NCBI GenBank assembly: GCA_026645575.1
Contig: JAPKMW010000030.1
Span: forward strand, 32,963-96,962
DNA length: 64,000 nt
Source of the DNA: Caldilineaceae bacterium
GTDB taxonomy: Bacteria; Chloroflexota; Anaerolineae; Caldilineales; Caldilineaceae
Reading direction: 5' to 3'
Position 1 is the first letter of the stretch. Each line of letters opens with the position of its first letter. Under the pieces are notes generated by a model, which saw only the letters and a list, made by a program, of their open reading frames with translations, searched no databases and was not told the DNA's origin. The position numbers and the translations under genes are program-made. Below, piece after piece: positions 20,006-28,606 of the stretch.

Positions 20006-20388
20006 ATGGAAATCCTTGAGAACCGGTCACCTTAGGAAGCAACCTTTGCCGAGGGTTGGCTGCGTCATTACCACAAGACAGGGCAAATCAACTGGGACCT
20101 CTACAATCGCCCAAACAGACGGCGCCGGTCGGCAAGGGCGTTGATCTGCGCCATAGTCGCCTCTTGCTGATTTCGTCAGCCGGCGGCTATTTGCGGGAAG
20201 CGCAGGCGGCCTTTGACGCCGCCAATGACCTTGGTGATTATTCAATTCGCCATTTCTCCGTAACAACTCCGTCGGCGCAGATTGCCTTTTCCCATACCCA
20301 TTATGATCACACGGCGGTGAACGCGGATCAACAGGTGTTACTCCCCCTCGGCCATCTGCAAGAGCTGGTCGCAATGGGCGTCATCTAA
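20006..20388 (+). pseudogene. Relic of a GrdB/PrdB-like (glycine/sarcosine/betaine reductase family) protein
   Basis: A start ATG at 20006 still has a good GAGGTGA site (19990-19996), but a TAG at 20033-20035 interrupts the frame. The frame then reads ATFAEGWLRHYHKTGQINW until about 20112, where it must shift by one base to continue as VGKGVDLRHSRLLLISSAGG, DAANDLGDYSIR, FSHTHYDHTAVN and LPLGHLQELVAMGVI before stopping. These segments match the N-terminal part of the GrdB/PrdB-related family, whose intact members are much longer. One stop, one frameshift and loss of the 3' part make this a pseudogene. The stop is TAG, not a selenocysteine-type UGA. Confidence 0.72.
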
Positions 20389-20473
20389 AAGGATAGAGAC
20401 AAAGTTCCATCCTGCTTCTATACCCCGTTCTGTCGATCCTCGCCTGCTTTTGCGGTAAGCTCAACTTATCACC

Positions 20474-20524
20474 ATCAGGCCAGCAGCGGAGCAGCTTACG
20501 TGTATGTTCCGCTGCTGGCCTGAT
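20474..20524. repeat. Perfect 17-bp hairpin H9
   Basis: Arms 20474-20490 and 20508-20524 (core CAGGCCAGCAGCGGA) are exact reverse complements, loop 17 nt. It sits 40 bases before the recQ start. Confidence 0.8.
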
Positions 20525-20564
20525 AGTAATTGTTTTGTCTTCACCAAAATAGAACCGAGGAACC

Positions 20565-22235
20565 TTGCGTAACGAAGAAACCTTGACGCAACAGATCGAT
20601 CAGCTTGCGTTTGAACGTTTTGGCTATGCGGAACTCTACCCTGGACAACGGACAGCGATTGAACAGCTTCTCGCCGGACGCGACACGCTGGCCGTCATGC
20701 CGACCGGCGCCGGCAAATCGGCCATTTATCAGATCGCCGGCTGTCTACTGCCGGGGGGTACGGTCGTCGTCTCGCCGTTGATTGCCCTGCAACAGGATCA
20801 GGTACAGTCATTAGAAGATCTGGCCGTCGGCGGGGCGGTGGCGGTCAATTCCACGAAGGGTGAACAGAGCCGCACCACCACGTTGGAGCAGTTTCAAGGC
20901 GAAGCACTGGAATTTGTCTTTCTGGCGCCGGAACAGTTGGGCAAGGAAGAGACACTGGCAAAACTGAAAGCCGCCAACCTCTCCCTCTTTGTCATCGACG
21001 AGGCGCACTGTGTCAGCGAGTGGGGCCATGATTTCCGCCCGGAGTATTTACGGCTGGGCGCCGTGATCGAGGAACTGGGTCATCCGACTGTCCTCGCTTT
21101 GACCGCCACCGCCGCCCCGCCCATTCAACAGGAGATTACCGAACGGCTGCGCATGCGTGACGCCGAAGTGTTGATCCAGGGGTTGGATCGCCCCAACATC
21201 TGGCTGGGCGTCGTCCGTTGCACGGACGACGCGAGGAAAACCCGCTTATTGTTGGAAAAAGTCGGCGAAAAGCTGACTGCCGGCGAACGACCGGGCATTC
21301 TCTACGCCGGTACACGTAAGTATACGGAGGAGATCGCCGCCGCCCTAGTGGCGCAGGGGATCAATGCTGCAGCCTATCACGCCGGCATGAGCGCTGGCCT
21401 GCGTAACCGCACGCAAAGCGCCTTTATGGACGACGAAATTGACGTGATCGTCGCCACCACCGCCTTTGGCATGGGCATCGACAAACCGAATGTCCGTTTT
21501 GTCTTCCACTACAGTATTCCCGGCTCCATCGACGCCTACTACCAGGAGATTGGCCGCGCCGGTCGCGATGGTGAACCAGCCCAGGCGCTTCTCTTCTACC
21601 GCCCCGAAGACCTGGCGTTGCAACGCTTCTTTGCCAGCGGCGGACAACTTGCCGAAGATCAAGTGCAGAAGATTGCCAAAACCGTTCATAAGCAACAGAG
21701 GCCGGTTGCGGTGGAGACGTTGCAAGAGCAGACCAATCTCTCTGCGGCCAAAGTAAACGCTGCCCTGAATCACCTGGAGCAAGCCGGCGCCGTAGAACTT
21801 CTGCCCACTGGTGAAGCTACGCCGGTGGTTGATGCCCCCGATTTGGCCGAAGCCGCCGAGACCGCCGTCGAATTGAGCGAACGCCGTCGCCAATTTGAAC
21901 AATCGCGCCTGGCGATGATGCGCGGCTATGCTGAACTCACCAGTTGCCGCCGCGCCTACCTGCTCCACTACTTCGGCGCCGCCTATGAACCGCCTTGCGG
22001 CAACTGCGATTATTGCCAATCTAACCACCAACCGACCGTTATCCCAAGCCCAGCCAGCACGGCTGATCTCCCGTTTCCCCTCAACAGCCGTGTGGCCCAC
22101 GCCAAATGGGGCGAAGGACTGGTCATGCGCTACGAAGGCGACAAACTGACCATCCTCTTCGACGCTGTCGGCTACAAAACGCTGGCTGTGACAGTCGTGC
22201 AGGAGAATCAGTTGCTTGAGCCGGTGACAGGGTGA
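20565..22235 (+). CDS. recQ: RecQ-family ATP-dependent DNA helicase
   Basis: A 556-residue 3'-5' superfamily-2 helicase. Walker A is PTGAGKS with Lys51 and Walker B is D145-EAH. AHCVSEWGHDFRPEY is the RecQ aromatic-rich loop. The second RecA domain carries TAFGMGIDKPNVRFVFH and QEIGRAGRDG. A four-cysteine zinc site (CRRAYLLHYF...CGNCDYC) follows near residues 465-490. There is no HRDC domain. The protein ends in a small Tudor-like module (AHAKWGEGLVMRYEGDK) similar to the tails of UvrD/PcrA and of some short RecQ proteins. The TTG start at 20565 follows GAGG at 20557-20560; TTG 20583 is an alternative. Its TGA lies in the left arm of hairpin H10. Confidence 0.93.
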   Translation: MRNEETLTQQIDQLAFERFGYAELYPGQRTAIEQLLAGRDTLAVMPTGAGKSAIYQIAGCLLPGGTVVVSPLIALQQDQVQSLEDLAVGGAVAVNSTKGEQSRTTTLEQFQGEALEFVFLAPEQLGKEETLAKLKAANLSLFVIDEAHCVSEWGHDFRPEYLRLGAVIEELGHPTVLALTATAAPPIQQEITERLRMRDAEVLIQGLDRPNIWLGVVRCTDDARKTRLLLEKVGEKLTAGERPGILYAGTRKYTEEIAAALVAQGINAAAYHAGMSAGLRNRTQSAFMDDEIDVIVATTAFGMGIDKPNVRFVFHYSIPGSIDAYYQEIGRAGRDGEPAQALLFYRPEDLALQRFFASGGQLAEDQVQKIAKTVHKQQRPVAVETLQEQTNLSAAKVNAALNHLEQAGAVELLPTGEATPVVDAPDLAEAAETAVELSERRRQFEQSRLAMMRGYAELTSCRRAYLLHYFGAAYEPPCGNCDYCQSNHQPTVIPSPASTADLPFPLNSRVAHAKWGEGLVMRYEGDKLTILFDAVGYKTLAVTVVQENQLLEPVTG

Positions 22236-22303
22236 CAGGGTGACAGGGTGACATAGTTGTCTAGTTTTCTGATCATGCTCTCTTCACCTTGTCACCTTGT
22301 CAC
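22223..22303. repeat. Tandem-repeat hairpin H10 spanning two convergent stop codons
   Basis: GGTGACAG is repeated with period 8 from 22223 to 22252; the complementary word CCTTGTCAC is repeated at 22285-22303. The recQ TGA (22233-22235) lies in the left arm and the HAD-gene TGA (complement of 22300-22302) lies in the right arm. Confidence 0.85.
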
Positions 22304-22971
22304 GCACCGCCGGCGACAATCTGCCGCGCCACCGCCTGCAAATCGGCGCCGATGATATCCGGTTTGGCTTGTAGACCACCCAGCACCTGGCCGGGGCGGG
22401 CGACGAAGGCGGCGGCGCAACCGGCATGCATGGCGCCGGCAATGTCCCAATCATGGGCGGCGACGAGGCAAATATCGGTGATGGCGACGCCTAACTCCTG
22501 AGCGGCATATTCATAGGTGGCGCGGGCCGGTTTGAATTGGCGGACGCCATCGACCGAAAGTAGGCGTTCAAAGTAGGGGCGTAGACCGGCATGGTCCATC
22601 TGCGCTTCCAGCGTTTGCGGCGGCGAGTTGGTGAGCGTTGCCAGGCGAAAGCCGGCATGTTGCAACATCTCCAAACTTTCCGGCACTTCCGGGTGGGGCG
22701 GCAGCGAACGGATGGCGTTCAACACTTGTTGGCGGCCCTCATCGCTTAGAGCAACGCCGTTGCGCAGTGCGACCATGTCCAGGGCATCGCGAGCCAGGGC
22801 GCTAAAATCATGATAGCTGTCGGTGATGGTGGCGACCATCGCCAGGCGCAATAGTTGGGCAAACCATTGCCCGCGCACGGCGCTATCGCCAAAGAGTTGT
22901 TGAAAGTGGGGGTCTAGCGCCTTCAAATCGAGCAAGGTTTCATTGACATCAAAGACGATTACACGGGGCAT
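22300..22971 (-). CDS. Haloacid dehalogenase type II (HAD superfamily)
   Basis: A 223-residue HAD enzyme. Motif I is VFDVNETLLD with nucleophile Asp8, motif II is LTNS, motif III is FKPARATY with its Lys, and motif IV is VAAHDWDIAGA. The NETLLD variant and AHDWDIAGA are characteristic of (S)-2-haloacid dehalogenases. A closely related phosphatase activity is possible. The ATG at 22971 has AGGAGG upstream on the minus strand, a strong site. It is convergent with recQ, and both stops are inside the hairpin between them. Confidence 0.9.
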   Translation of the reverse strand: MPRVIVFDVNETLLDLKALDPHFQQLFGDSAVRGQWFAQLLRLAMVATITDSYHDFSALARDALDMVALRNGVALSDEGRQQVLNAIRSLPPHPEVPESLEMLQHAGFRLATLTNSPPQTLEAQMDHAGLRPYFERLLSVDGVRQFKPARATYEYAAQELGVAITDICLVAAHDWDIAGAMHAGCAAAFVARPGQVLGGLQAKPDIIGADLQAVARQIVAGGA

Positions 22972-23070
22972 GTGTCGCTACCTCCTGCGCACCTAAAAAC
23001 AGCGTCAATGCGCCCCATTCTAGCGGATGGTCTGGTTGCAGACAGTGAACTCTCCTACGAAGAACGGTAA

Positions 23071-23345
23071 TTAGAGCGGGAGCCGTTGTAACTGGTTAAC
23101 CCACTCATCAGCGGTGCTACAAGCCAAAATGAGCAGAATGTCGCTAATCACGGTATGAATCGCCAATTGATTACTCGCCACGATGACACCAGCAATGGTT
23201 TGACCGGCAACCATTTGTACGCCTGCCCACCCCTTTGCGCCAACTGCGCCCGCACTTGGGCCAGCATCGCCTGTTCACTCGGCAGATCGGGGTGGCCGAC
23301 CGCTTCGTCAATGGCGACGACCTGTTCCAACTCGATAAAGGCCAA
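23071..23345 (-). pseudogene. Frameshifted relic of a small unknown protein
   Basis: The minus strand reads VVAIDEAVGHPDLPSEQAML and AQVRAQLAQRGGQAY. One base shift near 23215 then continues as VQMVAGQTIAGVIVASNQL and ADEWVNQLQRLPL to a TAA at 23071-23073. Joined, this gives about 90 residues with even, gene-like composition in both halves. The 5' end runs straight into the arm of hairpin H11. I do not recognise the family. The frameshift is inferred from the change of frame in coding character and could instead be two unrelated chance frames. Confidence 0.45.
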
Positions 23346-23383
23346 CCAGCCGCCTACACGTTTCAGGCGGCTGGTTGGCCTTT
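23337..23383. repeat. Perfect 19-bp hairpin H11
   Basis: Arms 23337-23355 and 23365-23383 (AAAGGCCAACCAGCCGCCT and its exact complement), loop 9 nt. The left arm overlaps the 5' end of the frameshifted relic. Confidence 0.85.
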
Positions 23384-23427
23384 ACGCCAATCTTCTTTTG
23401 TGTTCATCAACGACTGAAGCGGGCGCT

Positions 23428-23697
23428 TTACCCCTGTGACACAAAGCGGAAGCCATCCCCACTGCGCACGACATAGCCCATGCCGGGGAAGGGCAGATGC
23501 GTGGCGACAATTTTTAAGCCTTCATCAGCAGCGCGGCCCAGCAATTGCTGGCGGGTGGCAGTGGTTAATTCGGGAATGGCGTCAAAGGAGAAGAGCCAAT
23601 CCGGGCGTTGGAAGTGGAGAACAAAGTGGTTGGCGGCATCGGCGGTGAAGAGCCGATGCGCCGTGGCGATGGGAGAGCTTTCATTGTACGTGAGCAA
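23428..23697 (-). pseudogene. C-terminal relic of an MBL-fold metallohydrolase
   Basis: Eighty-nine residues on the minus strand match the tail of metallo-beta-lactamase-fold hydrolases: FTADAANHFVLHFQRPDW, FSFDAIPELTTATRQQLLGR and KIVATHLPFPGMGYVVR. The final metal His in the THLPFPG segment is present, but the HxHxDH motif and about 200 upstream residues are absent, and no ribosome-binding site precedes the TTG at 23697. Nothing upstream restores the missing domain. It is a 5'-truncated gene remnant rather than a working enzyme. Confidence 0.78.
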
Positions 23698-23807
23698 AGG
23701 CCAGCGATCAGGGGGTTTTTGTACAATTGCGCAGGGAGCAACGCACTTGTGGCCCCGCTGCTTGACATTTTAGACAAGAACATGTATACCTGTATGACAC
23801 AGAAACC

Positions 23808-23834
23808 GAGGGCGGCGCTTAGGCTACCGCCCTC
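23808..23834 (+). terminator. Short GC hairpin H12
   Basis: GAGGGCGG 23808-23815 pairs with CCGCCCTC 23827-23834, loop 11 nt, followed by TTGC and, further on, CGTTTTTC. It lies 60 bases before the molybdenum hydroxylase and may separate transcripts. Confidence 0.5.
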
Positions 23835-23894
23835 TTGCTGCACCTCGTTTTTCAGCCCGCCCTGGCCGTTGGCTTAACAAAAGGAATGACCGCT

Positions 23895-26465
23895 ATGCAC
23901 TTTAAACTGAACGGACAAGAGATTGACTACACCGGTGATCCTGATCTGCCGCTCCTCGCCTATTTGCGCGATCAAGCCGGCATTACTTCGCCTAAGGATG
24001 GCTGTTCGCCCCAAGCGGCTTGCGGCTGTTGCGCCGTGCAGATCGACGACAAAGCGATGCTCTCTTGTGTGACGCCAATGAAAAAGGTGGCGGGCAGCCA
24101 TGTCATCACCACCGAAGGCATGGGCGAGTACCACCAGGATGTTTTTGCCAACGCCTTTGTCGAAAAGGGGGGCGTCCAGTGTGGCTTCTGCATTCCGGGC
24201 ATTGTCATGCAGTCCAAAGTGTTGTTGGAGAAAAATGCAGCGCCGACGCGTGATGATGTCGCTAAGGCATTGACGCCGCACCTCTGTCGTTGCACGGGGT
24301 ATAAAAAGATTATCGACGCCGTTCTCTATGCCGCCGATGCCATCCGCAAGGAAGAAGAGATTCCCCAACCCACCAGTTCCGGCAAAGTTGGCGCCCGCCA
24401 TCCGCGCTACGATGCGCGCCGGGTCGTTCTGGGACAACGCCCCTATGTTGCCGATATGCGGCTGGACGGCATGGTCTACGGCGCGCTCAAGTTTAGCGAC
24501 CATCCCCGTGCGAAAGTATTGAACATCGACACCAGCGCCGCCGCGGCCATGCCTGGCGTCATTCGCATCTTCACCGCCGCCGATGTGCCGGGCGACCGGG
24601 TGATCGGCTTGATCAAGCAAGATTGGCCGCTCATGATTGGCGTGGGCGAAGAGACCCATTACATCGGCGATGTGCTGGCCGGCGTGGTGGCAGAGAGTGA
24701 AACGCTGGCGCGCCAGGCGGTCGAACAGATCCAGGTCGAATACGAAGTGCTGCCGCCGATTATCGATGCCCATGCCGCACTGCAACCCGATAGCCCAACT
24801 GTTCATCCGTGGGGCAACACCCTTTCCCGGATGGAAATCAAGCGCGGTGACGCTGATGCAACTTTGGCCGCTTCCGCCCATGTCGCCCACGGCATCTACC
24901 AGACGCAGACGATTGAACATGGCTTTATGGAGCCGGAATGTTGCGTTGCCCGTCCGCTGGCCGATGGGGTTGAAGTTTTTTCACAAGGCCAGGGCATTTA
25001 TGAAGACCAGAAACAGATCGCCAAGATCCTCGGCTTGCCGCTGGACAAGGTGCGGGTGCAACTGGTGCCCAATGGTGGCGGCTTTGGCGGCAAAGAGGAT
25101 TTGACGGTGCAGGGCCATGCCGCCCTTTTTGCCCACCATCTTCAGCGTCCCGTGCGGGTTAATCTGACGCGCGACGAGTCGATCAACATGCACCCCAAAC
25201 GCCACCCCCTCTGGATGGACTACACGCTGGGCTGCGACGCCAATGGCAAGTTGACGGCGCTCAAGGCGCGCATTATCGGCGACAGCGGCGCCTATGCCTC
25301 GGTGGGCATGAAGGTCTTGGAGCGCGCCGCCGGTCACGCGACTGGCGCTTACAGCGTATCGGTGGTTGATGTCGAGAGTACGGCGGTTTATACCAACAAC
25401 ATTCCCAACGGCGCCATGCGCGGCTTCGGCGTCAACCAGGCCACCTTTGCCCTAGAAAGCTGCATCGATGAACTGTGCGAAAAGGGCGGTTTTGACCGCT
25501 GGCAGTTCCGCTATGACAATGCGCTTACCGAAGGCTCTACTACGTCAACAGGCCAAGTTCTCAAAGGCGGCACCGGGGTGCGCGCCACCCTAGAAGCGGT
25601 AAAAGATGAATTCCGCGCCGCCAAATACGCCGGCATCGCCTGCGGGATCAAGAACACCGGCATCGGCAATGGGATGCCCGACGCCTCCAGTGTGCGCATC
25701 ACCATCGCCGCATCGGATCGGGTGGTCATCGAACATGGCTGGACTGAAATGGGGCAGGGCATCAATACAATGGCGGTGCAGATGCTCTGTGAAGAGACCG
25801 GCATTGATCCCAACTATATCGAAGTACGGATCGATACCGACGCCGGCACCTTCACCGGCATGACGACGGCTTCGCGCGCCACCTCGTTGCTGGGCAATGC
25901 CATTATTGATGCCGCCGCCAAGATTCGCACCGATTTGGCGACGCAGACGTTGGCCGATCTGGCGGGCAAGGTCTACATGGGCGAATGGGTGGTGGACTGG
26001 ACGACCAAACCCGGCCACCCCAACGACGCCGGTGAAGAGATCACCCACTACTCCTATAGCTATGCCGCCCAACTGGTGATCCTCGACGATGATGGCCAGG
26101 TGCAGAAGATCACCGCTGCGCACGATGCCGGTCGCATCATCAATCCGACGCTCTTCGAGGGACAGATCGAAGGTTCGCTCCACATGGGCTTGGGCTATGC
26201 CATCAGTGAAGATCTACCCTACGAGAATGGCCGCCCCAAGAGTACGATGCTGCGCAAGTGCGGCATCTTGCGCGCCAAAGAGATGCCGGAGATGGAAGTC
26301 ATCGGCGTGGAGGTGGCCGATCCCTATGGGGCCTACGGCTTGAAGGGCGTTGGTGAAATCGGTCTCGTGCCGACGGCGGGCGCGGTCGCCAATGCGCTTT
26401 ACCAATATGACAAAGTGCGGCGCACGCAGTTACCCATGCGCCTGCCGAAGAAGCGGCGCGTCTAG
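23895..26465 (+). CDS. Molybdenum hydroxylase of the selenium-dependent xanthine dehydrogenase type (2Fe-2S and Moco domains in one chain)
   Basis: This 856-residue protein fuses a ferredoxin-type domain, a second [2Fe-2S] helical domain and the molybdopterin domain, with no FAD domain. The first cluster site is DGCSPQAACGCC with C37, C43, C46 and a later C58. The second is VQCGFCIPG with HLCRCTGY. Moco-domain motifs include NGGGFGGKED near residue 394, NGAMRGFGVNQ, EMGQGINT and GVGEIG with Glu821 in the catalytic-base position. The one-chain layout matches the family called selenium-dependent xanthine dehydrogenase, whose sulfido-type ligand is thought to be selenium; that part is by family only. 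ATG 23895 is preferred over ATG 23886, which would leave no spacing from AAAAGG. No maturation (XdhC, YqeB) or transporter genes are adjacent. Confidence 0.88.
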   Translation: MHFKLNGQEIDYTGDPDLPLLAYLRDQAGITSPKDGCSPQAACGCCAVQIDDKAMLSCVTPMKKVAGSHVITTEGMGEYHQDVFANAFVEKGGVQCGFCIPGIVMQSKVLLEKNAAPTRDDVAKALTPHLCRCTGYKKIIDAVLYAADAIRKEEEIPQPTSSGKVGARHPRYDARRVVLGQRPYVADMRLDGMVYGALKFSDHPRAKVLNIDTSAAAAMPGVIRIFTAADVPGDRVIGLIKQDWPLMIGVGEETHYIGDVLAGVVAESETLARQAVEQIQVEYEVLPPIIDAHAALQPDSPTVHPWGNTLSRMEIKRGDADATLAASAHVAHGIYQTQTIEHGFMEPECCVARPLADGVEVFSQGQGIYEDQKQIAKILGLPLDKVRVQLVPNGGGFGGKEDLTVQGHAALFAHHLQRPVRVNLTRDESINMHPKRHPLWMDYTLGCDANGKLTALKARIIGDSGAYASVGMKVLERAAGHATGAYSVSVVDVESTAVYTNNIPNGAMRGFGVNQATFALESCIDELCEKGGFDRWQFRYDNALTEGSTTSTGQVLKGGTGVRATLEAVKDEFRAAKYAGIACGIKNTGIGNGMPDASSVRITIAASDRVVIEHGWTEMGQGINTMAVQMLCEETGIDPNYIEVRIDTDAGTFTGMTTASRATSLLGNAIIDAAAKIRTDLATQTLADLAGKVYMGEWVVDWTTKPGHPNDAGEEITHYSYSYAAQLVILDDDGQVQKITAAHDAGRIINPTLFEGQIEGSLHMGLGYAISEDLPYENGRPKSTMLRKCGILRAKEMPEMEVIGVEVADPYGAYGLKGVGEIGLVPTAGAVANALYQYDKVRRTQLPMRLPKKRRV

Positions 26466-26477
26466 AACTTTCTGTCT

Positions 26478-26534
26478 GCTCGTAGCCGGTCCATGACCGG
26501 CGGCTAGGACGCCGGTCATGGACCGGCTACGAGC
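26478..26534. repeat. Perfect 24-bp hairpin H13
   Basis: Arms 26478-26501 and 26511-26534 are exact complements, loop 9 nt. Each arm contains a further internal palindrome (CCGGTCATGGACCGG). It begins 13 bases after the hydroxylase stop. Confidence 0.85.
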
Positions 26535-26600
26535 GAGTTCGTGAGCAACCGAAGCTATGCAAATGGTCAGCCGCTCACGGTTGGCGGTTACGCCCTGTGA

Positions 26601-26606
26601 TATACT
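26601..26606 (+). promoter_or_regulatory. Possible -10 element for the ctaG operon
   Basis: TATACT lies seven bases before ATG 26614, which would give a nearly leaderless transcript; no Shine-Dalgarno is seen in this short leader. The -35 region (TTGGCG at 26581) is too close for a standard spacing, so support is weak. Confidence 0.25.
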
Positions 26607-26613
26607 ACCGGAC

Positions 26614-27516
26614 ATGATGATACTAGATTGGCTGTTGCGACTACTGCTCCTTGGGGCGCTTGGCTTGTTGTGGCTGGGTTATCTCCGTGGCTGGCAACGG
26701 TGGCGACGGGTAGATGCCGCCCTGGCGAACCCAGCGCGCCTGGTTTTGCTGGGGGTTAGCACCCTGCTGATCCTCGTTGCCTTTTTTCCGCCGCTTGAAC
26801 GTTTAAGCCGTGATTTTCTCTTTGCACGTGCGCTACAGAAGATTGCGCTGGCCTTTGTTGCTGCACCGCTGCTCTGGTTGGCCGCGCCCTTTCATCTCAT
26901 AAGCTGTGGCCTGCCGGTGGCGTGGCGGCGACGGGTTGTGCAATGGCTACAACCGCGCCGGTGGTCTGGTCAGTTGACACGGGGCTTTACACAGCCGGCG
27001 GTGGCCTGGTTCGCTTTTGTCAGCGCCATTGTCCTCTGGCATGACACCCATGTGGTCGATTGGGCGATGCCCCACACGGGCCTTCATGCGCTGTTGATGC
27101 TCTTCCTCTTGGCGATTGCGCTCTTATACTGGAGTCATCTGGTAGGGACGGGGCCGCGGCTCCATCGCGTGCCGGGGTGGGTACTCTTTGCTTATGTGGT
27201 GGGCGTGGAAATTCCCAACATGGCGACCGGCATGACCATTGCTTATGCCGCCGTCCCTTGGTATGCGTACTATATCAACGCACATGCCCGCTTGCCATCA
27301 ACCTTGACGGCACAGGAAGATCAAATGATCAGCGGCGGGCTGATTTGGTTTATCGGCAGTTTTGTCTTCTTTGGCAGTGCTGTACTGGTCCTCAATCGCC
27401 TCTTCCGGCGACACAAGGAAAAGACCCCCTATCACTTTCCGGAATGGGATTCGGAAGAACGGATGATTGCGCCCGGCTTAGAACACCGGCTGCAAGAGAA
27501 GCGAGGTCGCTACTAG
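26614..27516 (+). CDS. ctaG: CtaG-family cytochrome c oxidase assembly membrane protein
   Basis: A 300-residue polytopic protein with about seven hydrophobic helices. Landmarks of the caa3-type CtaG family are WHDTHVVDWAMPHTGLHALL, LLYWSHLVGTGPR, GVEIPNMATGMTIAYA and ISGGLIWFIGSF, with His residues placed at helix ends. These proteins help put copper into the CuA or heme-copper site of terminal oxidases, and related proteins act in copper delivery. The start is ATG 26614 or 26617. A response-regulator gene follows after 12 bases, so the two are probably co-transcribed. No cytochrome oxidase subunits lie in the window. Confidence 0.88.
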   Translation: MMILDWLLRLLLLGALGLLWLGYLRGWQRWRRVDAALANPARLVLLGVSTLLILVAFFPPLERLSRDFLFARALQKIALAFVAAPLLWLAAPFHLISCGLPVAWRRRVVQWLQPRRWSGQLTRGFTQPAVAWFAFVSAIVLWHDTHVVDWAMPHTGLHALLMLFLLAIALLYWSHLVGTGPRLHRVPGWVLFAYVVGVEIPNMATGMTIAYAAVPWYAYYINAHARLPSTLTAQEDQMISGGLIWFIGSFVFFGSAVLVLNRLFRRHKEKTPYHFPEWDSEERMIAPGLEHRLQEKRGRY

Positions 27517-27528
27517 GCGTAGACCGAC

Positions 27529-28218
27529 ATGAACAAAATTTTGGTGATTGACGACGATCCAAGTTTGGTGGAATTAATCCAGTATAACCTGGAAGGGGAA
27601 GGCTATACTGTCGCGATTGCCCGCAACGGGCAGGATGGCTTACGCACCTTCTTTGCCGAACGTCCAGCGTTGATTATTCTGGACATAGCCATGCCCAAGT
27701 TGGATGGCTACGAAGTGTGCCGGCGTGTGCGCGAATTAGCCGACACACCGATCATTATGTTGACTGCCAAGGGGCGGGAAGAAGATATTATTCGTGGGTT
27801 GGATAGCGGCGCCGATGATTATTTAACCAAACCCTTCCGTGTCGGCGAATTGTTGGCGCGGGTGCGGGCCGCCCTACGGCGCCAACGGAGTGAAGCGCCT
27901 GATACACCGCCGCCAGCCTATCGTGATGAGTACCTGACCGTTGATCTGGCTGATCGCCGAGTGACGGTGCAGGGAGAACCGGTGAAGCTAACGCCGACCG
28001 AATATAAACTCCTGAGTTATTTGCTTCAACACAAAGGCCGCCTACTCGAATTTCGCCAGATTCTGGAACATGTTTGGGGCTTTGAGTATATCAACGACAT
28101 TGACTACCTGCGCGTCTATGTCTGGCATTTGCGCCGCAAAATCGAGCCTGACCCCAAACACCCCATTTATGTCTTAAATGAACTCAATACAGGCTATCGC
28201 TTCGAGGGCCGCCGCTAA
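27529..28218 (+). CDS. OmpR/PhoB-family response regulator
   Basis: A 229-residue two-domain transcription regulator. The receiver domain has the acidic pocket D8-D9-D10, the phospho-acceptor Asp52 in [13 protein letters not shown], the switch Thr in MLTAKG and the conserved Lys in DDYLTKPFR. The C-terminal winged-helix domain carries [18 protein letters not shown] and the recognition segment [15 protein letters not shown]. It should dimerise on phosphorylation and bind direct repeats. No kinase is directly adjacent; the nearest is at 30223-32433. It follows ctaG by 12 bases and ends at a clear intrinsic terminator. Confidence 0.94.
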   Translation: MNKILVIDDDPSLVELIQYNLEGEGYTVAIARNGQDGLRTFFAERPALIILDIAMPKLDGYEVCRRVRELADTPIIMLTAKGREEDIIRGLDSGADDYLTKPFRVGELLARVRAALRRQRSEAPDTPPPAYRDEYLTVDLADRRVTVQGEPVKLTPTEYKLLSYLLQHKGRLLEFRQILEHVWGFEYINDIDYLRVYVWHLRRKIEPDPKHPIYVLNELNTGYRFEGRR

Positions 28219-28246
28219 CGGATAGTTTCTCAATCATATGACTGAC

Positions 28247-28275
28247 GCCGACCAGGGAATTTGGTCGGCTTTTTT
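28247..28275 (+). terminator. Intrinsic terminator after the OmpR-type regulator
   Basis: GCCGACCA 28247-28254 pairs with TGGTCGGC 28262-28269, loop 7 nt, directly followed by a run of T (28270-28275). This is a textbook rho-independent terminator, unlike the long hairpins elsewhere. Confidence 0.85.
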
Positions 28276-28357
28276 ATTTACTTTTGATCCCTCTTTTATG
28301 ATAGTTTGATCTGCGCCCAGTAGACTTGTGCCGTACTTCACAAATGTTCGGTAATCC

Positions 28358-28506
28358 GTAGTCGTGTAGTCCAGAGTCGGGTTATGGCGATCACGGTTGC
28401 GTTGCGGTCTGCTAATGATCAGTAGGTTGCAAGGTCATCACGGTCCTGTTTGATGGAGGCTGGGAACTACACGACTACGCGACTACACGACTACGCGACT
28501 ACACGA
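28358..28506. repeat. Long-range inverted repeat H15 with 16-bp tandem units
   Basis: The word ACGACTACGCGACTAC repeats about two and a half times from 28470 to 28506. Its complement GTAGTCGTGTAGT lies at 28358-28370, leaving about 95 nt between. With the terminator upstream, this fills most of the 388-base gap 28219-28606. The remainder holds nothing recognisable apart from AGAGGAAG, the ribosome-binding site of the next gene. Confidence 0.7.
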
Positions 28507-28606
28507 CTGATGATTGCACGTTTACTAATCGTTGGCTGCCTTCTATAGGGTAGCCCCAATTTGGCGAGAAGCACGCATGACAAGAGATATAAAAGAGGAA
28601 GAGCAG

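Noticed and set aside
20033..20035. In-frame stop in the GrdB-like relic as a selenocysteine codon
   Set aside because: The codon is TAG, not TGA, and the frame also shifts downstream.
28470..28506. 16-bp tandem units as an origin iteron or CRISPR
   Set aside because: Only about two and a half copies, no DnaA-box-like sequence or replication gene nearby, and a complementary arm exists at 28358-28370.
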